From: Anagrus nilaparvatae
Taxonomy: Eukaryota > Arthropoda > Insecta > Hymenoptera > Mymaridae
DNA length: 64,000 nt
NCBI GenBank assembly: GCA_022575985.1
Contig: JAKSXM010000007.1
Span: forward strand, 57,256,501-57,320,500
Direction of reading: 5' to 3'
The notes below the pieces were generated by a model. It saw nothing but the letters and a program-made list of their open reading frames with translations. It did not search any database and had not been told where the DNA came from. Positions 55,401 through 64,000 of this stretch are shown here, piece by piece (the stretch's first letter is position 1; the number at the start of each line of letters is the position of its first letter). The position numbers and the translations under genes are program-made.

Positions 55401-55807
55401 TAAACACACACGACGCCAAAAATTATAATCAAAATTATCTATATAAGAGCCTCATTACACTACGTGGTTTTATCGCTGTTGTCAACATAATTAGACTTTT
55501 AAGTACACATGGTGTAATAAATTAGTTAATTCGAAAAATGTATTTTTTTTATTTGCACTTCTGAATTAAGCACCATGAATGTAATCAACGATCAAAACTA
55601 CTCACCTAGTGTAACGAGGGCCACAAACATTTTTTTTTCGAATAAAATTTTGTTAAAAAAATACTGAAAAAAGGCCGAAAAATTTAAATATATTAAAAAT
55701 ATTTAACTATACTCTTTTTTATTTGATGTCGATGGTTGTACAGAAGATGATGGGTTTATATTATTAATTTGTAAATTTTTGTGTTTTACACGTTCTCCTC
55801 CTGTCAT
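46460..55807 (-). CDS. Magnesium transporter, SLC41 (MgtE-like) family
   Basis: A multi-pass membrane carrier that moves magnesium across the plasma membrane. Six exons join in phase: 55713-55807, 53576-54059, 50995-51174, 49489-49928, 49197-49417 and 46460-46806, giving 588 residues. The cytosolic N-terminus has a His-rich stretch (41-66), a Gln tract (about 105-118) and an Asn tract (121-125). Two MgtE-type halves follow: the first has [20 protein letters not shown], the second [20 protein letters not shown] followed by LH, both family signatures; membrane helices fill the rest. The first exon ([10 protein letters not shown]) was chosen because it ends in phase 2 at a GTATAG donor that matches the next acceptor. 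Introns are long (1.7, 2.4, 1.1, 0.07 and 2.4 kb) and carry repeats. Confidence 0.9.
47025..48976. mobile_element. Non-autonomous DNA transposon in the last SLC41 intron
   Basis: The left end (ATAATTGGTTT, then CACACAACCAACGAGCATGG followed by AACATGTTCAC) is matched in inverse at 48912-48976 (GTGAACATGTTCCATGATCG followed by TTGCTTGTGTG, then AACCAGTTAT). The interior has degenerate direct repeats of the type TTTAAGGACTTAGAATAATTT near 48340-48900 and a nested element. There is no coding capacity. It lies wholly inside an intron, so the transporter frame is unaffected. Confidence 0.7.
47418..48251. mobile_element. Palindromic MITE nested inside the intronic transposon
   Basis: CAAAAGTATAGGATTTTGCC followed by TTTCGGTCGAATTGGCTGA (from 47428) is matched in inverse at about 48202-48241. 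Inside are mirrored blocks with GTTGGCAGCTGTCAA and TTGACAGCTAGTTGACAGCT, and a central palindrome around 47785 built on AATGATTTCACAATATG. A block of about 80 bases is duplicated in tandem in the right half (about 47800-47880 and 47915-47990). Confidence 0.75.
49929..53575. other. SLC41 introns 2 and 3
   Basis: These two introns (51175-53575 and 49929-50994) flank the 180-base exon at 50995-51174. They are AT-rich and non-coding. Around 52470-52930 lie fragments resembling the dispersed repeat seen at 56560-58610 (for example CTTGAGCCATTCTTTATTTTT and CATGGGTCCATATTTC). An AAT microsatellite lies near 50527-50540. Confidence 0.4.
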
Positions 55808-56559
55808 TTTACTTAAACTGACTTATTAATTTTCTACATTTTGTTTTATCATGTAATATCAGTGGGTCTATACTATATCGTAAATGAAAAAAATCAAGAT
55901 AAAAACAAGTAGTATACATATGAACTGATCCATGTTATCACATCTTGGAAAATCTTGTTTCGACAATTAGTTTTTGGCTTTGGATATTTTGTTTCTGTTC
56001 GTATTTCAAAATTGAGCTATGATCTAATAAAATTTTATTTAGCTTAAAAAATTAGGCCACCGTTCTGGAAGCAGAAAATTTTTTGGTCAAAAATGAGTTT
56101 TAGAACAGTTTACGAGCTATCTGGGTCATTCCTGAATTACAAAATCGTAAAATCGAAAACCCCAAAGTTTCAGAATTTGAATATTTTAGAAACATTGTGT
56201 TTTGTTTGTAAAAAAGAAATTACTTGGATCGAACCATATATAAAAACATAGGTAATACATAAACATAAAATGAATAACACATTTTTTGGCGACAACGATC
56301 TTTTATTTTATTTACAAATGAATTTTACAATTTTATTAAACAATGTTGTCTTGTAAATAATAATTTTATTACACACATATATACGTATATTTATTTAAAA
56401 GAAAAACTAATAATAAAAAATTCTTTGTAAAATATTTATTTTATTTATATATAAATAAGTTTTAAAAGTGCAATATAGAAATGTTTATATTTTTCTGGAA
56501 CGTTCTTTTTTTAAATAGAAACGAAAAAAAAATCTTTTATTATCAAATATATCAAAGTT

Positions 56560-57090
56560 ATTTACATATCTGAGGCAAAAAAGCCTATTTTCTACCCTAG
56601 CGAGATGATGTTTTAAATCACGGAACAAATGAGGTTCGACTTTTGTATGCTGTCTGCACTTGCTCGCTATGCTCGCTCGTGCACGCAACTGCGTGCAAAG
56701 CCAAAACCAATATTTTACCCCTTGTTTAATAAACAGCTATTACATATCTAAGATTATTTTCTACCCTAGGGAGGCGGATTGTCCAACAGGATTGACTGTT
56801 TGGATTGAACAACTGGGGTCAAGTTAAACTAGGTCGCAGCTTGCCATCGTGTGTTTCGCCTGGGATTCATTTTACGCGCGTTTTGGGCCATTCTATTCTT
56901 TTGTGGCCAAAAATAAAAACATACTATTTCTGGTAACCAGCCAGAAAGGACGAATTTCCCGGCCGCTGTGTGTCCGAAAATGATACTTCTTCTCGTCACT
57001 GGCGCAGAAAAATTGTAAACGGCCTTCGTCCACGAATAAAGAGTGCCCCAATCACAGTTTATCATCTTAAGCTTCACCTTAAAGGACGTT
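56560..57090. repeat. Dispersed GC-richer repeat, copy 1
   Basis: The first module (56560-56790) carries TATTTTCTACCCTAG, TGTCTGCACTTGCTCG and AGCCAAAACCAATATTTTA. The second module (56870-57090) carries TTGGGCCATTCTATTCTTTT, TTTCCCGGCCGC and AATCACAGTTTATC. Both recur in this window (58160-58620 and 63150-63313). The sequence is much richer in G and C than its surroundings and has no convincing protein frame. Confidence 0.65.
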
Positions 57091-58159
57091 TAAAAAATAC
57101 TTGATTTGAATTTTATGTAAAAATCTATCCACGCGAGGCAAAATAACATTATTTTTAGTAACTTTAATATTGTTTTGATATGACCGTAAAATTTTTGTTT
57201 AACCCTTTATACGATGACTTACTTGCTTTGCGTTAATGTATTTTTTGAACAAACCCTTGTAAGGTAATTTACGTGCAATTTGGGCCATTCTATAATTTTT
57301 GGTACCTATGAGCCGTACATAATATTAAAAAATTTTCAAAATATCTTTTTGAAGCCTTAGAAATTTAAATATCAATGCATATTAGGATACTAATTTTAAG
57401 AGAGGCTGCAAGCTACAGTTACTTAAATTTTCGTATTTTTTAAAGTTGCAATTTTTAGACACAAAACTGTCTTATTTAGAATTTTGAATCTTGGTATATA
57501 GTGAAACAAAAATCGAAAAACGTTTAATAAACACAAAGTTATTAGTAGAAATTTTGCATTTACCGCAAAAAATCACAAAAAGAATTAGTGAAATTGTGCT
57601 TAAAATCCTTTTTTAATATTTCACATGTGTTTGAGTTTTATCAAAATATTATATTTATTTATTAAAATCAAATTTAAAAACCCCTTACTGCATATATTTA
57701 TTTTGTTACGACTAATTAAACTTTTATTTTAATAATTTTAAGAATTGTTGATATTAGATAAGAACATATTTGGATATAATTAACATTGAAATTTTGCATA
57801 AAATCAAATTAAAAAATGCAAAAAAATAACGATGATAATACGAATTACCATACACTTAATTATATCTCTGTGGCATATTTTAAACGATTACATAGTATAT
57901 TATAACCAGTTTATTATTTGACAGACACTTTAAAAGTTAAAAAAGTTGTTTGAAACGTTAAAAAAAAAAAATTTATATAATTAAAATGAAATATAATATG
58001 ATAAATCCTTTATGCAAAAAATTTTTTTGAATTTTTTATGTACACTGCAAAAAATTTTATCGTCTTTTATATCTCCAACCTGGCAGATATTTTTTACTAA
58101 AAAAATTATTCAGTTTAATTATTAATTACATTTTTTATAAGAATGATAGAATAGAACAT

Positions 58160-58620
58160 TAGGAAACATGGCGACAAAAATAAATAATGGCCCAAATCGC
58201 AAGTAAATTACTTTCCAAGGTGAAGTTGTGGATGGTGAACTGCGATTTATGAAATTCTTTTTTTATGGCCAAGGCCGCTGACGAGAAAATAATAGGAATT
58301 AATATAATAGGAATTTCTTTTCTATACATAATTTTGAAAAAATTCATAGTAAAAAAATTTTTTTACATATCTAGGGCAAGAAAACCTTATTTTCTACCCT
58401 AGGGAGACGGCTTTTGTGGGATTCGACTTTTGCATACTTTCTGCACTTGTTCGTGATTAAACAGCATACAAAGCCAAAACCAATATTTTATCCCTTGTTT
58501 AAAAAATAGCTATTTTTTCTTCATTGTGGCCCAAAAACGAGAGGGCCAGCAAAGACATGCATTTCGCCGCTGTTGGTGATATAATAGGAATGACCCAAAT
58601 GCAGCTTACGTGAAAGGCTA
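58160..58620. repeat. Dispersed GC-richer repeat, copy 2 (rearranged)
   Basis: It contains TATTTTCTACCCTAGGGAG, TTCTGCACTTGTTCG and AAGCCAAAACCAATATTTTA, the same order as copy 1, flanked on both sides by divergent pieces of module 2 (AAATAATGGCCCAAATCGCA on the left, ATTTCGCCGCTG and AATGACCCAAATGCAG on the right). Confidence 0.6.
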
Positions 58621-58737
58621 TTTAAAACTATGTTTTTGCATTTTTAGCACAACAATTAACTGTTTAAAATAAAAATTTCACAGCAGTTAAAAAGGCGCGG
58701 GTAAATGGTGGTAGAAGATTTTGAATTTTAGGGTATT

Positions 58738-58883
58738 AGGGAGCATTCAGACGAGAAAAAATTTGTAACCCCCACCTTCAATATTTACCCCCTCTTGTCC
58801 CATTCTTGCAAGTTAAATAATAAAAAGTGGGAGTAAATTTTGGAGGTGTTGGTTGAAATTTTTTTCTCGTCTGAATGCTCCCT
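58738..58883. mobile_element. Small inverted-repeat element
   Basis: AGGGAGCATTCAGACGAGAA at 58738 is matched by TTCTCGTCTGAATGCTCCCT ending at 58883. The arms continue imperfectly through the ACCCCCACCTTC and GGAGGTGTTGGTT blocks, giving a hairpin of 146 bases. No coding sequence. Confidence 0.75.
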
Positions 58884-61800
58884 TAGAAAGTGGTTCCCCC
58901 TCTAGTAGACTTTCTAAAAAGTTAAAAAATATGGTTTTTCAACCTACACCAGGACTATAAAAAAAAAAAAGATTCAGGATTGTAAATTTTTTTTATGCTC
59001 AAAAAATTGATTTTCGAAAAATTCAATATTATATTTCAGGGTCTTAAAAAAATTTTTTTGTTATAAAGTTGTGAAATGTTAAGTTTTCCAGCCTATGAGC
59101 AGAGTATTGTCTGTTTACGGGTCGGAGAAATTAAATAAAATCTAAAAAACTCCCCAAAAAAAGTTTTTTTTTTTAGGTTTTCGGGGGCCTATCGTGGCCT
59201 GAAGGTTTAATTACTACAGGAATCAGTGAGTTTTTTGATAACTCTTCGGCTGTTACTACTTCGGTTAGGTTTGGTTCCAGGGGCCAAATCACTGCACTTA
59301 ACCGGAAATAGCCTTTGGACAATTCTTTATTTTTCTGGCCATGGATCGAAACATACTATTTTTTAACTTTATATATTTTTTCAGTGTATATTTTGCATAA
59401 AGAACATAAAAAATTGCGATAAAAGAAAGCAAACATGTTATTGTAAATAATTTAACTATATAATTTTTTAAACACAAAAATATAAAATTGTTTATTATTT
59501 AAAAAAAAGTCAACCTTGCAAATGAAAAAAAAAAAACTAGTTAAATGTCATATGTTCAATAATCATTTAAATCAGGGTCAATAATATTGGTAACAATGTC
59601 TAGGTCAATAAGCTCTTTTTAATGCATAATATGTGTTTTTAATATTTACAGTTACAGTTTAATATGATTATTCACTTTTTATTTAATTACAAAACTATTT
59701 TAATTTAATTATATTAAAAGATACTTTTACTTTTTTTAAAGATATAAGACGTTCTAGAGGATAATTATCTTGAAATAATAGTTTTTGTACAAAATATAAT
59801 AAATATGCTTTAAATGCACTGTCATATTGGTCTGTTTGGATTTTTATTAATCAAAGCAGAGCAATGCTCTATTTTTCGTACTGTAAATCCACGTAGTGTA
59901 GTGTGAATCTACATTTAATTTTGATGCTATTAAAATTTATATTTAGGCCCTACTATTATAGTAATACAGTCTAATAATAAATATACGAATTTTAAATGCT
60001 GTCTCACGTGATATAAAACTTTATGCATAATAATTTTGAGTCAAAAATGAAAAGTTTTTTAATTGTTTGTTGAGAAAATTAATTAAATTTACCTTATTTT
60101 TATATTTCCAGAGAATTCTTCTCTAAAGTGATAAAAATAAAATTTTTTAGCGAAATTTTAGTTATTTGCATCATTTACATAAACGAACTGACTTATCCAC
60201 TTTTTAATCTTCTCTTTTGAATATTTTAAAATTTATGATTTAATTTGCAAAAAAAAAAAAAAAAAAATTTGTTAAAAATTTTTTTTTCAAAAATTGTCGG
60301 CTTTTTGCACACTAACTCTCGGCGTGCGCGAAGAGATGCGTTTACTTAAACGTTTACATGGCGACTGAAATATGAATGATGGTCCGATATTATTTAAACC
60401 CTCTTTATAGCTATAAATTACATAAATAAAGAAAAACAAGAAAATTGATTATAAATTTATGTTTGTTAGATAAAGATAAAACAACCGGTATATATAATAT
60501 TTGGATCGCGCGCACTCATATATATAATTCTTCGAAATTCAATCGATATATAATACGAATGCACGTGGAAGTTCGTATAAAAACCTCGTGCTTTTATACT
60601 TAATAATTACATTCTACACAATGTGGATAGGAAGATAAGTAGGGTGAGGGTGCGTGGAACTCGGTCAAAAAAGCCAGAAAAGTGTTATTGAATATAAAAG
60701 TTTCCCAGACTAGGTAGATTTCATTAACAAACGTTTATTCAGTAATCTGGGCAACTAAATTTTCCAAGAAAACCGTCAGATTTTGCAATTAAAAAACTGA
60801 TAAAATGCAAGGATTTTTCCTAAATAGTTTTTAATTAGGATCCATAGCGAGAAAAATGAATAATTACCCGAATTGCACGTAAATTACTATTCAAACTGAA
60901 GCTAAACTTGAGGAAAATGGAATAGAAAGTGACTTTTTTATTACATTGATAATAATTTAAATTTAAAAAAATCAATTTGCCATATAAGAGAAGTTTTTTC
61001 CGTGTATATAAAAACCTTTAAATTCTCTAGCCGCTCTTGTTAAAGCAATTTTATCTAAAAAGCTTTCAATAAATGCAAACTCTCTTATCAAGATTTGTTA
61101 AGATTCAGTGCTGCTGCAGCTCTAGGGAGCTTGCATTAATAAGAGTCTGGTAACTCAGCAATTTTTACGTAATCCCGTGAAGGTATAATCACACTAATTT
61201 TTACTACTTTCACTTCTCTGTCTACTTTAAGCTACTTATTTTCCGGTTGAATTTGCCTTAATATTGATAAAGTTTCAAGAGATACAACATGAAAAAAATA
61301 CTGATTTAAAAAATTTTTAAATCACAAAAAAACTAAAGCAATAATATTATTGTGCAAGATTTATAGTTAAATTATGAACAAAAAATTTTTATTGCATGAA
61401 TTAATGAAAAGTACTAAATTGTTTACTATTTCGTTTTTCAAATAAATGACCATACTTTGCAGTTGCAGCTTTTATTGAAATGTTTTCAATTGATGAAAAA
61501 TTATATCTAATAATTTTTTTTTATTTTTAGCTCTTTATTATATAACAAATTGAAATTTATTTAACATAAAAATCTAAAGCCATATATAGTAATATTTGCT
61601 ATATTATATGGAGGTTTCCTTTTGTGGGGTAGGGTTTCATATTTTTACATATTAAACCTTGTAGATACTAAACCCAGTTAAATCGAGCTTTTTAAAATCC
61701 CGGACTTTCAATTTCACTTCAGTAAAGTTTCACTAAGAATCACCCATATATAAAATACGTTATTGTTATAATCTTTATATATAACATTTGTCAAATATAC

Positions 61801-62264
61801 AAATGCAAATTACAGTTACCTATTTTTTCAGATAATATTACGATAGATTACGTTTATAAAAATTAATATTTTTACACTCTTCTTTTCTCAAATGATCAGT
61901 ACTAGTTTAAAAATAGTCCCTTTCCTACTAGAAATACTATTTTTGAACTAAAAAAGTAAATAATTCGTTTTTATTTTTGCAAAAATCCTGCATGTTTCAA
62001 AAAAAATATTGATATAATAAATATTTATTTTTACTTATTGCGTTAATAAAATTTTTTAATAGAGACATAAAAAATAAAAAATAGCTAAAGCTTTTATTCT
62101 TCAATATGTTATCTGCTTTAGCTTTATACAAAAATCACGATGTTGAGACAAAATTAATATTAAAATACATAGAAGAATATTTATATTGATGTGCAAATTA
62201 TTAGCAAGCTTTTAATTTTTAAAATAATTTCAGTATGATTTTTTTTACGATCATTTTATATAAA

Positions 62265-62284
62265 GCAGGGGGCAAGCCCCCTGC
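62265..62284. repeat. Short GC-rich perfect hairpin
   Basis: GCAGGGGGCAAGCCCCCTGC is a 9-base-pair stem with a two-base loop in otherwise AT-rich DNA. It is followed by GCGCGCTAA. Purpose unknown; a transposon end is possible. Confidence 0.6.
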
Positions 62285-62852
62285 GCGCTAAAGCACACCA
62301 ACCCCCTCAAAAACATATTTTATGTCGATTTCATGTTTAATCACAATAAAACTGGCTCAGTTCATTAATAAATACAGTAAGATGTAGATTGCAAATATTG
62401 ACTTTTTTTCATAATTTTAATAAATCATTATTATTTTTATTTTCAAAAATTATCTCAAAAAAAAAAATATTAAATTGTGCATCTGAATGCAAATATTGAT
62501 TACTGCCAGAACTCTTTTCATCCATCAAAATAAATTTTTCTTTTGTCTTCGACGGCTTAATTTTATAATAGGATGACAAAATACTCCAATGAGTTTTCAT
62601 GAATTGTGAGTCGCATATACTGATGTAATGTTCTATTAGTTTAAACATTTTTTATTAAAATTTATATTGAAATTATTTTTAGAGTTTATAATAAATTAAA
62701 AAATTAATATTTACGATTATCTTACAAATTTTTATACAGCGGGCCGCTGACACAACAGAGCATTAATGAATCAACCAATTCGATAATCGATGACGAAAAA
62801 ATTATTTTATTTCTTAGTTCCGTATTTTTTAATACATTTAATTATAATTCAT

Positions 62853-64000
62853 CACTCCCATCGTACTGGCGACCGCTAGGACCTTTGGACATGCCTGGTA
62901 AAGGCTTAGAAAAGATGCTACAGCCACGCATTTTAAATGGAGTACAAGCAATAGGGACCTTTTTCCTCGGAAATACGGCTTCAGAGGGACGCTTCAAACG
63001 ACTTTCTCGATCGGAGCAGTAAAGGCCTCCTTTACTGCTCCGATGTAATAAATGTGGCCTCCACCGATGTAATAAACAGGGCCCAAGCGGGTGATCAACG
63101 TTCCCGTAGAATTACTCATTTGGTTACCCTGGATGTTAAAAATGCTTTTTCTTGTCAGCGGCCAGAAAGTGCGTATTTCCCGGCCGCAGCGCATTTCGAA
63201 AATACGTGTTTTCTAGCCACTGACGAAGAAAAATTATGTTTTGGCCTCGGCCGTAAAAAAAGAATGTCCCAGATCGCAGTTATTTTTGCAGCCTAGGATA
63301 AAAATATACTATTAACTCAGCAAAGTGAACAGAGTTCCTGGAAGGACTAAATAACTTTGCAGTACCAAAATATTTGATGCGGGTGATGAGGAGTTACCTG
63401 AGTGACCGGGTACTAAGACTGGAGCTAGCGGATGGCTATTTCATGATAGGTTTAGCTGATGACATTGCCCGCGTAATCGTCGAGAAAAACGCGCAACAGG
63501 CACAAAACAGCTTAAGGTCTGCATGCTGCAAACAAGCTTATAGATGGAAGAGTGTGGATTAAGTGTAGCAGAAGCTAAGACAGAAATCGTGATGTTCACG
63601 AGGAAGCGAATAAGTACTATTATCTCGATGCGAATCGATGATGATAACATTATCGAAATTAAGAGATTCGTAATATATCTGGGTATTACTTTGGATACGA
63701 AGCTCACGTACTGGGAGCATATCTCCCAAAGAGTCAAAAAGGCAGGCACCACTACACTATCCCTGAGTAGGCTAATGGCGAATTTGAACGGCCCTAAGGC
63801 TAGTAAGTGGAAGCTACTAATGTCCGTAATCCACTCCGTATTATTGTATGGAGCAGAAATCTGGGCGAAGTGGCTAAACTCGGACGTTTATGCGAAAGGC
63901 ATGGAAAGAGTGCAAAGGCAAGGTGCCCTCAAACAGGATTGTCTCCGAAGCGGCAGTTCTTGTGATCGCTGGAATTATACCAATATAACTCCTCGCCAAA
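62853..64000 (+). pseudogene. Decayed non-LTR retrotransposon reverse transcriptase, cut by the window edge
   Basis: Translated pieces in order: YWRPLGPLDMPGKGLEKML (RT start region), then RRITHLVTLDVKNAF (catalytic motif with the first Asp), interrupted by an insertion, then NSAK followed by a stop where Trp is expected, FAVPKYLMRVMRSYLSDRVL, a shortened segment with LADDIA (FADD box changed to LADD), KTEIVMFTRKR, YLGITLDTKLTYWEHI, HSVLLYGAEIW and finally EAAVLVIAGIIPI with a stop. The region between SYLSDRVL and LADD, which normally holds GVPQGSVLGP, has been deleted. Several frame changes separate the pieces. The order and motifs fit R1/Jockey-like elements. It is inactive. Confidence 0.85.
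63150..63313. mobile_element. Dispersed GC-richer repeat inserted into the reverse transcriptase remnant
   Basis: About 164 bases split the reading KNAF|NSAK of the retrotransposon. The insert contains TTTCCCGGCCGC, ACTGACGAAGAAAAATTATG and CCCAGATCGCAGTT, matching module 2 of the repeat at 56870-57090 in the same orientation. This shows that the repeat moves as a discrete unit and is younger than the retrotransposon copy. Confidence 0.7.

Larger units (their letters stand above)
55808..62850. other. Repeat-rich gene-free region
   Basis: No coding gene was found in about 7 kb. It holds copies of a dispersed GC-richer repeat and a short inverted repeat, listed separately, and otherwise AT-rich sequence. 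The proximal part should contain the SLC41 promoter and leader. Confidence 0.6.

Noticed and set aside
56485..57077. Minus-strand frames over the GC-richer repeat
   Set aside because: They read repeat copies only; related copies at 58160-58620 and 63150-63313 do not preserve the frames.
62265..62284. Hairpin as a bacterial-type terminator
   Set aside because: The genome is eukaryotic, and there is no adjacent gene that it could terminate.

Overview
The window is nuclear DNA of an arthropod, almost certainly an insect. It is very AT-rich, its genes are split by short GT-AG introns (often 60-100 bases), and it carries an RR-1 type chitin-binding cuticular protein gene. Many families of palindromic, non-autonomous DNA transposons sit between and inside the genes. 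The order cannot be fixed from the sequence alone. All coding models were built by joining exons by eye at consensus splice sites with the phase checked; every spliced model stays open to its stop.

Layout, left to right: a foldback element with nested insertions (470-2099); the mitochondrial DNA helicase Twinkle (2446-4746, minus); a 46-residue membrane microprotein followed 17 bases later by complex I subunit NDUFB1, apparently on one transcript (5812-6152, plus); an unrecognised 569-residue disordered/coiled-coil protein with tyrosine and SH3-ligand motifs (6335-8044, minus); a tandem pair of transthyretin-family genes, first a zinc finger-transthyretin fusion that has lost most catalytic residues (10789-12635) and then an intact 5-hydroxyisourate hydrolase (13369-13790); an RR-1 cuticular protein (15011-15735, minus); about 4.7 kb of non-coding DNA with two palindromic elements; a C2H2 zinc finger gene (20482-21549, minus) head-to-head with SRP54 (22197-24291); a small basic protein of the C19orf53/UPF0390 type (24692-25095, minus); and a 2-kb near-perfect palindrome (25355-27333).

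The centre is a housekeeping block: a SANBR/KIAA1841-like BTB protein (27926-31035), ribosomal protein L6 (31102-32631, minus), RNA polymerase II subunit RPB2 (33635-37866), COQ3 (38432-39405) and the RNA exonuclease REXO1 (40155-44324). After about 2 kb of AT-rich spacer comes an SLC41-type magnesium transporter (46460-55807, minus), whose long introns hold a nested DNA transposon. The last 8 kb is repeat-rich: copies of a dispersed GC-richer repeat, a small inverted repeat, and a decayed non-LTR retrotransposon reverse transcriptase that runs off the right edge.

The genes do not form one pathway. Several serve mitochondria (Twinkle, NDUFB1, COQ3) and several serve core gene expression (SRP54, RPL6, RPB2, REXO1). 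The most unusual gene is the zinc finger-transthyretin fusion beside its catalytically intact relative, with an intron at the same position and phase in both. I saw no tRNA, rRNA or CRISPR array.
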